Below, one piece after another: positions 26,688 to 36,433 of a stretch of DNA of 64,000 nt. The stretch lies in the NCBI GenBank assembly GCA_947589035.1, contig CANPYZ010000010.1, forward strand, positions 1 to 64,000. The letters are read 5' to 3'. Below the pieces are notes generated by a model, which was given only the letters and a program-made list of their open reading frames with translations, was not told the origin of the DNA and did no database searches. The position numbers and the translations under genes were made by a program. Source of the stretch: an uncultured Clostridia bacterium (GTDB taxonomy: Bacteria; Bacillota; Clostridia; Oscillospirales; Ruminococcaceae). Positions within the stretch are counted from its first letter, which is position 1. Each line of letters opens with the position of its first letter.

Positions 26688-27425
26688 TTAATAAAATATC
26701 TGATTTAAATATAACCCGTGAGCAGGGGCAGTTCTTCCGGCAAGCAAGCGGTTTTTCGCCTGTATAATTCCGTCAAGCTGTTCTACAGAAATTTTCCCTT
26801 CATTGACTTCAATCAGCGTTCCCACAATAATTCTGACCATGTTGTAAAGAAAACCATTCCCCCGAACGTAAATTTCCAGTTTGTCGCCGGATTTTTCAAG
26901 GGTTATGCTGTAAATTGTTCTGACTGTCTGCATTTCCGGAGAACAACCCGAAGCGCAGAAAGATTGAAAATCATGCGTTCCTTCCAAATGTGGAATAGCT
27001 TTTTTCATTCGTTCAATATGCACCGGACGGCGGTAATGATAGGCTAAATCTGTTGTGAACGGGTCTTTGCTTTCGCTGCAATGCAGTAAATATAAATATT
27101 CTTTTCCTTTACAGCTGAACCGGGCATGAAATTCCGGTTCAGCATCTTCACAGGATAAAATAGAAATATCTTTCGGCAATTCCCCATTTACCCCACGGAC
27201 AAAATTCAAATTCCGAATAGTGCTGTTCGTTTTCACGGAAAAACAGAATTGTTTAGCATGAACTCCCGTATCCGTACGGGAACACCCGTGAATGATTACT
27301 GGTTCATTCAGCACTTTGGAAACGCATTTCTGCACGACTTCCTGCACAGTAATTCCATTCGGCTGAATTTGAAAACCATGGTAAGCCGTCCCACGGTAAG
27401 CCATCATGACTTTTAAATTTCTCAT
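26688..27425 (-). CDS. truA: tRNA pseudouridine synthase A
   Basis: 245 residues, the normal length. YRGTAYHGFQIQPNGITVQEV opens the fold and SRTDTGVHAKQF carries the catalytic aspartate; GNGFLYNMVRIIVGTLIEV is the conserved C-terminal block. It makes pseudouridine at positions 38-40 of the tRNA anticodon arm. Its start overlaps the stop of the YfhO gene by 4 nt. Confidence 0.96.
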   Translation of the reverse strand: MRNLKVMMAYRGTAYHGFQIQPNGITVQEVVQKCVSKVLNEPVIIHGCSRTDTGVHAKQFCFSVKTNSTIRNLNFVRGVNGELPKDISILSCEDAEPEFHARFSCKGKEYLYLLHCSESKDPFTTDLAYHYRRPVHIERMKKAIPHLEGTHDFQSFCASGCSPEMQTVRTIYSITLEKSGDKLEIYVRGNGFLYNMVRIIVGTLIEVNEGKISVEQLDGIIQAKNRLLAGRTAPAHGLYLNQIFY

Positions 27426-30292
27426 TCAGATTCTTCTTTCTGGGTTTCTTCCGGATTTTCTTCTGAATTTTCTTCTTGATTTTCTCCAAAATGCGCATCA
27501 ATGAAATCAAGAATTTCCTGATTTTGTTGTTTCACCCGTTCCGTTTCGGTAAAGGGCGTTTCTTCCGGCATAGTTAATTCTTCTTCAGGTTCTTCAGAAA
27601 ATTCTGATTCTTCTGAAGTTTCTGTTTCGTCGGAATTTTCTTCATTTTCAAATTTTTCAGTTTCTTCAGGTTCTTCCGGTTTCGGGTGTTTCCGTTCGTA
27701 AACATACAGTAAAACTAAAATTCCTGCGCAGACAATTCCAATGAACACCCCTGGAATAAATCCTGCCGGAGCATATTTCAGGCGGATTTCATGCGTTCCG
27801 GAAGTGAGTTTCACACCGGACATTGCCCCGAACATATTCAGTAAATCAGCTTTTTGTCCGTCTACTTCCACACTCCAGCCCTTTTCATAAGGAATAGAAA
27901 GATATAATATTCCGTCTTCCTGCGCATTAACCGTTCCGGAAAGTTTCGTATCTGAAAATTTTGTTAATTGCATACTGCCGTTCTGTTGTAATTTTTCATA
28001 ACCTCTTTTGAAGACATCTTCATTCAGTTCATAAAAATAAATATTCGCATCGCCGCTTTTCGCTTCATCTTTCATTGTACAGGTTAAATTAATTAACGTT
28101 CCGGCATCATACCAGCCTATAGGCGTAATATAGGGCTGCCGTTCGATATTATATTGATGAATCAATTCACCGTTATTGACACGAACTTCAAGATAATTCG
28201 CATCTTTCACTTTCGCATAAGCGTATACCATACCCATTTGCGTTGTTGTATAATTATATTTCAGGAAATGTTCCGGCGAGTCTTCCTCTCTGACATAATT
28301 ATAAGCCCCGTATTCCCTTCTGGAAACTTCAAACCCTTTATGCCCGACATGGGTAATATCTACCTGTTTGAATAAATCTTCTTCAATTCCGGTAATTTTC
28401 CGGAATAATTCGTTCTGCGTGGCGAACGGGTCGCTCTGGTCGGGAATTTCATAATTTTCTGTTTCATTTGGCATCATGAACCCAAGCCCTAAAAGATAAT
28501 CATTTTCAAACATAGCACAATTCTTATCTGTATCTTCGGAAACTTTATGCATGGAAAGCGTGTCCGCACTGTAATTATCTTTTGCGAAAAGATAACGCAC
28601 ATCAAGAAGTAAATTCGTTAAAGGTGAAGTATTCGCATAGAAATATCTATTCCCCGCTTCAGAAGCCGGAAGTGCAAGTTTTCTGCAAAATGTTGTGACA
28701 CTTTCATTCGCCATTGAGGAAAACTGTGAAACACCGTCATAATTATATAAAGCCGGGTCATTTAACGTGTACCACATTGTAATTTCACTTCTATGGAATA
28801 AATCGCTGTTATCCTGTTCAGAAATGAATTGCTGTATGCTTTCATTATTTGCCGGATAGCTGACATAATCTGAACTGCCTACCGTGTCAACGCCTCTGAC
28901 CGCCTGACCGGTCATTTCAAACGCTACCACACAAGCAAGAACAGTCTGAACAATTTGTTTCGGCATGAACCGCCGGAAAAAAATTGCTAATAAATACGCT
29001 GCACCTAACCAAATACAAGAAGTAACAAATTTATGTCCGTCATCTTCCTGTAAAGCGGATTTCTGCCCGATAAAGCAGAATATTCCGCCCGTGATTAACA
29101 TTGCTCCCCATTGCCAGAAGCTTAATTTTTCTTCCATAAGCACCTGATACGCCCTGTATGCCATAATCAGCATAGTGAACGAAAACAGGAATGAAAACCG
29201 GTAAGGAATCATATTCGTAAAATGAAACCCGTGCCAGATAAAATTCAGGTAATTCATATTACAGCTGACAATAATAAACACTAATAATAAAACAGCAGTA
29301 ATTTTTTCTCTTATGCGAATTTTTTTCGCAATTAAAAACGCACCTAATAATAACACCGGAAGTAAACCACAATATAAATTCGGAAGTCCTTCTTTCGTTG
29401 TTGGTTCCGTGTAAGCAAGCATATTCGCAATAATGTCTTTCCATGCTTCATAAAAAGTAACTGTTTCCGGAAATTCATTATTCGCACTATGCGTTAATTG
29501 CAAGGCTAACGCCGTCGGAATTAAAATCCATGCGGAAAGTCCTGCTCCTAAAAGCGAACCGCCCGTAATCATGCCGAAACGTTTCGCAAATTTCCGGAAA
29601 TCTAAACTTTCATACAGGCAAAGACAGAAAAATGCTAATACTGTATAAATACAAATAAAATATGCTATATAATAATTCGTGAATAACGCAACTGCTAAAG
29701 AAATAACATAAAGTCTGTATTTCCCTTCACGGACAAGCATTGTTAAGCCCATCATCACTAAAGGCAATAACGCAACCGTGTCCATCCAGATGGTATTCCA
29801 GTAATACCCCATGATATAACTACATAACGCATACATCACGCCGAACATTGTAATTGACAAATCATTAACACGGAAAACATATTTTAAACATTTTGCCATG
29901 AAAAACCCTGCAAAAGAAATTTTCAGCATTAATAACACTGTCATGCATTCCCGTAAACTTTCTTCCGGAACGAATATTGCAAGCACATTCAGCGGACTTG
30001 CTGCATAATACGCCATTAACGCAATAAAATTCGTTCCTAATCCCGTCCGGAAAGAATACAGCAATGATTCACCATGTTTTAATTTTTCCGTTAAAACCTG
30101 GAAAAACGGATAATACTGATGCCATAAATCTGTCACTAAAAATTGTCTGTCCCCGAATGGGTGTATTTCTTCCTGTTTGAACGCATAGCCCATCAGCAGA
30201 AACGGAATGACTAACGCTAAAATTTCCCAGAAACATAGCGCATCTAATTTTTCTTTCCAGTTCCGTTTCATCGCAGTGGAATTTTTCTGCAT
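27422..30292 (-). CDS. YfhO family multi-pass membrane protein with acidic tail
   Basis: 956 residues. The N-terminal half has about twelve membrane segments with YfhO hallmarks: HPFGDRQFLVTDLWHQYYPFF, the segment after YSFRTGLGTNFIALMAYYAASP, and the C-terminal ISIPYEKGWSVEVDGQK-type outer domain. YfhO proteins are GT-C-like and are thought to modify or glycosylate cell-surface polymers, such as teichoic acids in Bacilli. After the last segment there is a cytoplasmic tail of about 95 residues made largely of Glu and Pro (KPEEPEETEKFENEENSDE and onward), which is unusual. The start at 30292 follows AGGAAGG, 15 nt after ecfT. Confidence 0.85.
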   Translation of the reverse strand: MQKNSTAMKRNWKEKLDALCFWEILALVIPFLLMGYAFKQEEIHPFGDRQFLVTDLWHQYYPFFQVLTEKLKHGESLLYSFRTGLGTNFIALMAYYAASPLNVLAIFVPEESLRECMTVLLMLKISFAGFFMAKCLKYVFRVNDLSITMFGVMYALCSYIMGYYWNTIWMDTVALLPLVMMGLTMLVREGKYRLYVISLAVALFTNYYIAYFICIYTVLAFFCLCLYESLDFRKFAKRFGMITGGSLLGAGLSAWILIPTALALQLTHSANNEFPETVTFYEAWKDIIANMLAYTEPTTKEGLPNLYCGLLPVLLLGAFLIAKKIRIREKITAVLLLVFIIVSCNMNYLNFIWHGFHFTNMIPYRFSFLFSFTMLIMAYRAYQVLMEEKLSFWQWGAMLITGGIFCFIGQKSALQEDDGHKFVTSCIWLGAAYLLAIFFRRFMPKQIVQTVLACVVAFEMTGQAVRGVDTVGSSDYVSYPANNESIQQFISEQDNSDLFHRSEITMWYTLNDPALYNYDGVSQFSSMANESVTTFCRKLALPASEAGNRYFYANTSPLTNLLLDVRYLFAKDNYSADTLSMHKVSEDTDKNCAMFENDYLLGLGFMMPNETENYEIPDQSDPFATQNELFRKITGIEEDLFKQVDITHVGHKGFEVSRREYGAYNYVREEDSPEHFLKYNYTTTQMGMVYAYAKVKDANYLEVRVNNGELIHQYNIERQPYITPIGWYDAGTLINLTCTMKDEAKSGDANIYFYELNEDVFKRGYEKLQQNGSMQLTKFSDTKLSGTVNAQEDGILYLSIPYEKGWSVEVDGQKADLLNMFGAMSGVKLTSGTHEIRLKYAPAGFIPGVFIGIVCAGILVLLYVYERKHPKPEEPEETEKFENEENSDETETSEESEFSEEPEEELTMPEETPFTETERVKQQNQEILDFIDAHFGENQEENSEENPEETQKEESE

Positions 30293-30307
30293 AATAAAAC
30301 CCTTCCT

Positions 30308-31114
30308 TTATGTGAAAATAATATTGATTGTCACGGTCAACGCCAAAAACAACAAACAAATCACTAAACTGAAATAATCCGCTTTAGAAGCCTGTAGTTG
30401 TCTTAATCTCGTCCGACCCTCTCCCCCTCGGTAACAACGGCATTCCATTGCCGTTGCTAATTCTTCCGCCCTCCGGAATGCGGAAACAAATAACGGAATT
30501 AAAATCGGAATCATTGCTTTTACTCGTTCCATAAATTTCCCGCTGTCTAATGCTGCACCTCTTGCCTTCTGGGCGGAAATGATTTTATCCGTTTCTTCCA
30601 GTAACGTTGGAATAAATCGTAATGCAATAGACATCATCATTGCCATTTCATGCACCGGAAAATGAAATTTTTTCAGCGGTGACATTAACGATTCAATCGC
30701 ATCTGTCAGCAAAATTGGCGAAGTCGTATATGTAAGCAACGATGTTCCGATTAAAAGTAAAATAATCCGGAATACCATGAAAAAACTGGTTTGTATTCCG
30801 CCTTGTGTGATTTTCAGAAATTTCCATTCCCAAAGCGTTTCTCCACTGTCAATAAACACTAAATTTAATAAAGCCGTTACGGCTAATACCGGAAGTAATG
30901 GTTTTAAACTTTTCCAATTCATTTTCAGCGGCACTTTAGAAAGAATTTGCGCAATGAAAATCAGCACTCCCCCAATAATAAGAGCGGAATAGTGATTTCC
31001 CCAGAATAACAAAATAATTAACAGCATTGTTTCAATAATTTTAAATCTCGGGTCAAGCCTGTGCAGAACGCTGTTGATTGGAAAATATTGCCCTAAGGTA
31101 ATGTCTTTCAGCAT
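30308..31114 (-). CDS. ecfT: ECF transporter transmembrane subunit EcfT
   Basis: 268 residues with about five to six membrane segments. The two coupling-helix motifs that touch the ATPases are visible: AQKARGAALDSG and AMECRCYRGGEGRTR. EcfT joins the two ATPases to interchangeable vitamin- or metal-binding S subunits; no S subunit is encoded nearby, which fits the group II (shared module) arrangement. It overlaps ecfA2 by 7 nt. Confidence 0.93.
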   Translation of the reverse strand: MLKDITLGQYFPINSVLHRLDPRFKIIETMLLIILLFWGNHYSALIIGGVLIFIAQILSKVPLKMNWKSLKPLLPVLAVTALLNLVFIDSGETLWEWKFLKITQGGIQTSFFMVFRIILLLIGTSLLTYTTSPILLTDAIESLMSPLKKFHFPVHEMAMMMSIALRFIPTLLEETDKIISAQKARGAALDSGKFMERVKAMIPILIPLFVSAFRRAEELATAMECRCYRGGEGRTRLRQLQASKADYFSLVICLLFLALTVTINIIFT

Positions 31115-31974
31115 TCGTTCTTCCCCTTTCTCAGCAAATGCAAAATTGCTTGTTTTGCCTCTTCAACAGTGTATAAATCTTCCGGTAAGGGATAGCCTTT
31201 TTTCCTTAAGGCTGACATTACAGAAGCAATTTGCGGAATTTTCAATCCAAGGCTTTGTAATTCTTCCGCACGCCGGAAAACTTTTTTCGTTTCCTCATAA
31301 CAAAACACTTTCGCCTGATTCATTACAAGCAATTTTTCCGTAAATTCAGCAACATCTTCCATACTGTGCGAAACAAGCAACACGGTGCTGTGTGTTTTCT
31401 TCTGGTAATGCTGAATCTGGTGCAGCATGGTATTTCTTCCTTTCGGGTCAAGCCCTGCACAAGGTTCATCTAAAATTAACACTTCCGGACGCATTGCCAT
31501 AACTCCGGCAATGGCTACTCTTCTTTTCTGCCCTCCTGATAACGAAAACGGCGAACGAGTCAATAAATTCCGTTCAATGCCTAACATTTCTGCCGTTTCT
31601 AAAATTCTTGAACGAATTTCCGTTTTGCCTAATCCCATATTTTTACAACCGAATGCAATGTCTTTTTCTACTGTTTCTTCAAATAACTGATATTCCGGAT
31701 ACTGAAATACTAATCCTACTTTGAAGCGTACTTCCTGAAGTTTTGCCTTATCCGCCCAAATATCTTCTTCTTTCAGGAATACTTTTCCGGAAGTCGGCTG
31801 TAACAAGCCGTTGAAATGCTGAATTAGTGTAGACTTTCCCGAACCAGTATGCCCAATGACACCAATCATTGTATTTTCTTCAATGTTAATTTCTACATGG
31901 TCAACAGCAGTTTTTTCAAAAGGAGTGCCTGCGCTGTAGGTGTATGTCAGACCCTCCGTTCTAAGAATCGTCAT
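31108..31974 (-). CDS. ecfA2: ECF transporter ATPase EcfA2
   Basis: 288 residues. Walker A GHTGSGKSTL, signature LSGGQKRRVAIAGV, Walker B VLILDEPCAGLD and the switch histidine in LLVSHSMEDV are all intact. It is the second ATPase in the usual ecfA1-ecfA2-ecfT order and overlaps ecfA1 by 14 nt. It powers uptake through EcfT and S subunits encoded elsewhere. Confidence 0.93.
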   Translation of the reverse strand: MTILRTEGLTYTYSAGTPFEKTAVDHVEINIEENTMIGVIGHTGSGKSTLIQHFNGLLQPTSGKVFLKEEDIWADKAKLQEVRFKVGLVFQYPEYQLFEETVEKDIAFGCKNMGLGKTEIRSRILETAEMLGIERNLLTRSPFSLSGGQKRRVAIAGVMAMRPEVLILDEPCAGLDPKGRNTMLHQIQHYQKKTHSTVLLVSHSMEDVAEFTEKLLVMNQAKVFCYEETKKVFRRAEELQSLGLKIPQIASVMSALRKKGYPLPEDLYTVEEAKQAILHLLRKGKNEC

Positions 31975-32845
31975 TTCCTCGCCTTTCTCCGGATAATAAT
32001 TTTTCTAAAGCCTGTATGCAATTTTTTTCAGTAATAATTTCAGTAGAAACGGAATAACCAGCTTTCTGAAGTTCCCACGCTAATTCTGTTACTTGCGGAA
32101 CGTCTAAACCTAATGCTTTCATTTCTTCCACATGGGAAAATACTTTTTCCGGCACGTTGTCGAAAATAATTTTCCCGTTGTCCATCACAATAACTCTGTC
32201 CGCTAAAGCGGCTTCTTCCATGTAATGCGTAATTAAAATCACTGTCATATTTTTTTCATGATTTAATTTTTGAATTGTCTGCATAACTTCCTGCCTGCCT
32301 TGCGGGTCAAGCATGGCGGTTGGTTCGTCAAGAATTAAACATTCCGGCTGCATGGCAATCACTCCGGCAATTGCTACACGCTGCTTTTGTCCGCCGGAAA
32401 GCTGTGAAGGGGCATGATTCCGGTAATCATACATATTAACCGCATGAAGGGCTTCATCAACTCTTTTCCGGATTTCTGCCGGCGGTACGCCTAAATTTTC
32501 AGGCGCAAAGGCAACATCTTCTTCTACAATCGTTGCAACAATCTGATTATCTGGATTTTGAAAAACCATTCCGGCTTTTTGCCTGATAGAAAATAAATTT
32601 TCTTCTTCTGCCGTGTTCATGCCGTCTACGAATATTTTTCCGGATTCCGGAATTAAAATTGCATTGATATGTTTTGCAAAAGTAGATTTCCCACTTCCGT
32701 TATGTCCTAAAATTGCAATGAAACTTCCTTTTTCTATCGTTAATGTTAAATTTTCAAAAACGGGAATATTCTGTTTAGCGTTCGGGTTTTCTTCATCGGT
32801 AGGGTAACAGAATGTAATTTTTTCCGCCTCAACAATGGGATTCAT
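31961..32845 (-). CDS. ecfA1: ECF transporter ATPase EcfA1
   Basis: 294 residues. Walker A GHNGSGKSTF, signature LSGGQKQRVAIAGV, Walker B CLILDEPTAMLD and LITHYMEEA. The start at 32845 (MNPIVEAEKITF) follows GAGGAG; a longer reading to 32959 would lie inside the methyltransferase gene. The first 17 nt overlap the end of that gene. It forms the heterodimer with EcfA2. Confidence 0.93.
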   Translation of the reverse strand: MNPIVEAEKITFCYPTDEENPNAKQNIPVFENLTLTIEKGSFIAILGHNGSGKSTFAKHINAILIPESGKIFVDGMNTAEEENLFSIRQKAGMVFQNPDNQIVATIVEEDVAFAPENLGVPPAEIRKRVDEALHAVNMYDYRNHAPSQLSGGQKQRVAIAGVIAMQPECLILDEPTAMLDPQGRQEVMQTIQKLNHEKNMTVILITHYMEEAALADRVIVMDNGKIIFDNVPEKVFSHVEEMKALGLDVPQVTELAWELQKAGYSVSTEIITEKNCIQALEKLLSGERRGNDDS

Positions 32846-33728
32846 AAAATAACTCCTCTGCACGTTCTGCACACCAGACAGCCGTTGCACCGCATGGAAG
32901 GCACATTCCGCTTTTTTCCACGGGAAGACCGATTTCATCGAAATAAACATATCCGCCATATTTTTTCGTTAAAAAGCTATTCAGAATATATCCCATGACA
33001 GACGGCGAAAGTCCTGTTGTATAACTATTGATTAAAAAAAACAAGGGCTGTTCACTCAACACATTCACGCAGTTCTGCACTAAATCATAAATACAGTTTT
33101 CTAATTTCCAGACTTCTCCGTTAGGTCCTCTGCCGTAACTCGGCGGGTCCATAATAATTGCATCATAACTTCTTTTTCTCCGGATTTCCCTGAGCGTGAA
33201 TTTTTCGCAGTCGTCCACAATCCAACGTATTGGCTTATTCTGTAAATGGGAAAGTTCCGCATTTTCTCTCGCCCATTGCACCATACCTTTTGAAGCGTCT
33301 ACATGGCAAACACTCGCTCCGGCATTAGCGCAGGCAAGCGTTGCCCCTCCTGTATAGGCGAATAAATTTAACACACTGATATTTCTTTCCGCATGGCGAA
33401 TTAAGTAATCAACAAAATCCCAATTCACCGCCTGTTCCGGAAATACTCCTGTATGTTTAAACCCTGTCGGACGAATCCGGAATTGTAATGCTTTATAAGG
33501 TAATTCCCATTGTTCCGGCAAATTAGCATGAAATTCCCATTTTCCGCCGCCGCTTGCGCTCCGGTGATAATGTGCATCTGCCCTTGACCAGAGATTTTCT
33601 TCTTTTTGGGTTTTCCATAATACTTGCGGGTCAGGACGAATTAATGTTACGCCGTTCCAGATTTCTAATTTTTCTCCGTCGGAAGTGTCAATAATTCGGT
33701 AAGATTTCCAATTTTTCGCTGCTCTCAA
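32829..33728 (-). CDS. SAM-dependent RNA methyltransferase, RlmI-like
   Basis: 299 residues with a class I methyltransferase core: NLFAYTGGATLACANAGASVCHVDASKG is motif I and its following acidic position, and DAIIMDPPSYGRGPNG carries the catalytic-type DPPSY loop of the RlmI/RlmK group. Such enzymes methylate 23S rRNA cytosine or guanine; the target here is unproven, and the usual N-terminal PUA domain is replaced by a beta-rich segment (about 1-95). The start is TTG at 33728, with GGAGG 9 nt before it. Between ruvB and ecfA1. Confidence 0.8.
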   Translation of the reverse strand: MRAAKNWKSYRIIDTSDGEKLEIWNGVTLIRPDPQVLWKTQKEENLWSRADAHYHRSASGGGKWEFHANLPEQWELPYKALQFRIRPTGFKHTGVFPEQAVNWDFVDYLIRHAERNISVLNLFAYTGGATLACANAGASVCHVDASKGMVQWARENAELSHLQNKPIRWIVDDCEKFTLREIRRKRSYDAIIMDPPSYGRGPNGEVWKLENCIYDLVQNCVNVLSEQPLFFLINSYTTGLSPSVMGYILNSFLTKKYGGYVYFDEIGLPVEKSGMCLPCGATAVWCAERAEELFYESHC

Positions 33729-33763
33729 ACTTTTTCCTCCTTATTAGTTAATATTAGTTAATT

Positions 33764-34822
33764 TTATAAAAATTCCCCCGTTAAAGATAACTGTTCATTA
33801 TCTTCCTGCACGGAATAGCCTAAATGCTGATACGCAAGTTTCGTGGCACATCTTCCTCTCGGCGTTCTCGATAAAAAGCCTAATTGCATTAAATACGGCT
33901 CACAGACATCTTCTAAAGTTACGGCTTCTTCCCCTAAAGCCGCCGCAAGCGTTTCTAAACCAACCGGACCGCCGTTGTAACTTTTAATCATCATGTTCAA
34001 CATTCGTCTGTCGTTGCTGTCTAAACCGATTTCATCGACTTCTAAACGGTCAAGAGCTTTTGCGGCAATTTCTTTTGTAATTTTCCCATCGCCGATTACA
34101 TCAGCGAAATCCCGTACACGCTTTAAAAACCGATTAGCAATTCTCGGTGTGCCTCTTGAACGCCTTGCTAATTCCCTCGCTCCGTCAACCGTGCAGGGAA
34201 TTTCTAAAATTTGCGCACTCCGGCGGATAATTTCCGTTAATTGTTCCGTTGTATATAATTCTAAACGCTGTACAATTCCGAATCTGTCCCGTAAAGGTGC
34301 TGAAAGCTGTCCGGCTCTCGTTGTTGCTCCAACAAGCGTAAATTCCGGTAAATCTACCCTTAATGACCGTGCGGAAGGTCCTTTCCCGACAATAATGTCA
34401 ATAGCATGGTCTTCTAATGCCGGATAGAGAATTTCTTCTACAGAACGGTTTAAACGGTGAATTTCATCTATGAATAACACATCACCGGAAGAAAGATTCG
34501 TTAAAATTGCTGCTAAATCTCCCGGGCGTTCAATTGCCGGTCCTGTGGTAATTCTTAAATTTACCCCCATTTCATGGGCAATAATTGCTGAAAGAGTTGT
34601 TTTTCCTAACCCTGGCGGACCATATAGCAAAACATGGTCTAACGCTTTTTCACGCCGTTTTGCGGCTTCAATGTAAATCGCCATATTTTCTTTCACTTTG
34701 TCCTGCCCGATATATTCCCCGAGTGTCAGCGGTCGTAATCCTCTTTCTATTCCGCTGTCTTCTTCCGTTTCCTGCGCTGAAACAAGCCTGTTGTCAAAGG
34801 AAAAATCCCCTGTTTCTATCAT
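33764..34822 (-). CDS. ruvB: Holliday junction branch migration ATPase RuvB
   Basis: 352 residues. Walker [12 protein letters not shown], Walker [11 protein letters not shown], sensor text [18 protein letters not shown] and the C-terminal winged helix ([13 protein letters not shown]) are standard. It drives branch migration with RuvA. In this genome an SseB-like gene separates it from ruvA. The start follows GGAGGG. Confidence 0.97.
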   Translation of the reverse strand: MIETGDFSFDNRLVSAQETEEDSGIERGLRPLTLGEYIGQDKVKENMAIYIEAAKRREKALDHVLLYGPPGLGKTTLSAIIAHEMGVNLRITTGPAIERPGDLAAILTNLSSGDVLFIDEIHRLNRSVEEILYPALEDHAIDIIVGKGPSARSLRVDLPEFTLVGATTRAGQLSAPLRDRFGIVQRLELYTTEQLTEIIRRSAQILEIPCTVDGARELARRSRGTPRIANRFLKRVRDFADVIGDGKITKEIAAKALDRLEVDEIGLDSNDRRMLNMMIKSYNGGPVGLETLAAALGEEAVTLEDVCEPYLMQLGFLSRTPRGRCATKLAYQHLGYSVQEDNEQLSLTGEFL

Positions 34823-34840
34823 GAATATCCCTCCTATATA

Positions 34841-35566
34841 TTACCGTTGAAAATAACGTTTCGTGTTCCGAATATAAAACGGTTCAATATCTGCAACCGC
34901 TTTTTTCGCTAATTCCTGTTCATAACTTAAAAAATACAAATGCGCATGGTCAGCCGTTTTCGCAAGATGTCTCGCTAACGCAACAAATAATTTTCTTGTG
35001 TTGCCGAGCATGTCCACAACAATTAGCAATTTCGGCTTTTCACCGCCTTTTTGCATTTCTAACAGAAATGCCCTGTCTACGTTCGGTTGTGTGCTGAAAA
35101 ATTTACTCGCTGATTTGGTGAGTTGTGTAAAATCGCCTTCTGGTTTTCTGTAACGGAATGTGTCAAATTTATGCTGAATAATTGGTTCAATATGCTGATT
35201 GCGGGAAATTCTCAGAATAGATTTAATTTCTTCTGAGCTAAATTCTTTCCCGTAAGAATTAGGATTCAGCACGGCACCCATTTCCTGCACTAAATCGAAA
35301 AACCGTAAACAATTCATTTTGCAGCATTCTACATATTGTCCTGCAAAATGCTGCAATTCTCTATGACTGGTGAAAAACGGAATTAATACTTCATTTTCCG
35401 GATTTTGTACCGTCACCAATTCAAGCTGTACTGCTTGATTTGCCGTTTCTTTCTGAACCGGATTCCGGCAAATGATGAAAATTTCACTACGAATTAACGT
35501 TTGCAGAAAAATTTTCCTGTAATCAGGGTCATCAATTGCTGTTTTCAGCAGTTCTTCCAGATTCAT
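34841..35566 (-). CDS. SseB-like protein
   Basis: 241 residues. The N-terminal half has the SseB pattern: LVTVQNPENEVLIPFFTSHRELQHF, and the C-terminal half (PNVDRAFLLEMQKGGEKPKLLIVVDMLG) resembles the SseB C-terminal domain. SseB is named for enhanced serine sensitivity in E. coli; its molecular role is not settled. Cytosolic. It lies between ruvA (14-nt gap) and ruvB (18-nt gap) in the same operon. Confidence 0.75.
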   Translation of the reverse strand: MNLEELLKTAIDDPDYRKIFLQTLIRSEIFIICRNPVQKETANQAVQLELVTVQNPENEVLIPFFTSHRELQHFAGQYVECCKMNCLRFFDLVQEMGAVLNPNSYGKEFSSEEIKSILRISRNQHIEPIIQHKFDTFRYRKPEGDFTQLTKSASKFFSTQPNVDRAFLLEMQKGGEKPKLLIVVDMLGNTRKLFVALARHLAKTADHAHLYFLSYEQELAKKAVADIEPFYIRNTKRYFQR

Positions 35567-35580
35567 TTGAAACCCCTTTC

Positions 35581-36189
35581 TTATGCATTGGATTTTCTGC
35601 CCATTTCCCGTAAGGTTAAGCGAATGAGTTCTTCTGTGGGAAGTGATTCATCTAAGCCGGCAAGAACGGGCAAAATTTCTTCCTGACGGTAGCCTAACAC
35701 AACAAGTGCTGCTATAGTTTCTGAAAAATGGTCTGCCTGAACAGAAACAGAAGTATGAAAATTTGTTTCTTTCAGTAATGGATTTGTTTTCAGCAATTTA
35801 TCTTTCAGGTCAAGAATAATGCGTTCAGCTGTTTTTTTGCCAATGCCTTTCACTTTCGTTAATGCGGCACTGTCTCCGGAAGCCACTAATAAAGCGAATT
35901 TATCCGGCGTTAAAGCGGAAAGAATTGCTAAAGCGGCTTTTCCGCCAATTCCTGAAACAGTAATCAGCATACGGAAACAATTCAATTCGTTCTGGTCAGC
36001 AAAACCAAATAATTCTATAGCATCTTCCCGAATGATTAAATGTGTGTAAACATGCACTGTTGTTCCGATTTCGCCGAGGGCGGAAAGCGTTGTGCTGGTT
36101 GTCCGGCAGGCATACCCAACGCCGGAACATTCAATTACGGCTAAATTCGGCGCAGTTTCAGTTAAAATTCCATGCAAGCTATAAATCAT
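35581..36189 (-). CDS. ruvA: Holliday junction DNA helicase subunit RuvA
   Basis: 202 residues. N-terminal OB fold (MIYSLHGILTETAPNLAVIE), helix-hairpin-helix text FRMLITVSGIGGKAALAILS and VKGIGKKTAERIILDLKDK, and the small C-terminal domain that contacts RuvB (AALVVLGYRQEEIL). It binds the four-way junction. It overlaps the small upstream gene by 4 nt. Confidence 0.97.
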   Translation of the reverse strand: MIYSLHGILTETAPNLAVIECSGVGYACRTTSTTLSALGEIGTTVHVYTHLIIREDAIELFGFADQNELNCFRMLITVSGIGGKAALAILSALTPDKFALLVASGDSAALTKVKGIGKKTAERIILDLKDKLLKTNPLLKETNFHTSVSVQADHFSETIAALVVLGYRQEEILPVLAGLDESLPTEELIRLTLREMGRKSNA

Positions 36190-36416
36190 GTTAATTCTCC
36201 CTGAATCATATATGTTTCCTTGCCTTCTTCAAGTGCCTGAAAAATTTTTTCCAGTTCGTCCATAGCATTTTTTTCTTCAGGGTAAAATGCAAGTACTCCG
36301 CCAAGGTCATCCGTTAAAGCAAATTTTTTCCCTTTTCCTCCGCCTATTGTTTTTTCAACTTTTAATATTCCTTTCAGTGAAATAATCGCTTTTTTTTCCT
36401 TTGAAAAAATATACAT
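36186..36416 (-). CDS. Small conserved-context protein between ruvC and ruvA
   Basis: 76 residues, not recognised. The start at 36416 (MYIFSKEKKAIISLKGI) has GGAGG 7 nt before it; the longer reading to 36467 lies inside ruvC. The sequence is beta-rich and basic in the first half (KGILKVEKTIGGGKGKKFAL) and helical at the end (AMDELEKIFQALEEGKETYM). No signal peptide. Its tight spacing with ruvC (17 nt) and the 4-nt overlap with ruvA imply a link to that operon, though no recombination motif is visible. Confidence 0.7.
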   Translation of the reverse strand: MYIFSKEKKAIISLKGILKVEKTIGGGKGKKFALTDDLGGVLAFYPEEKNAMDELEKIFQALEEGKETYMIQGELT

Positions 36417-36433
36417 GTTGATTTCCTCCGTTC

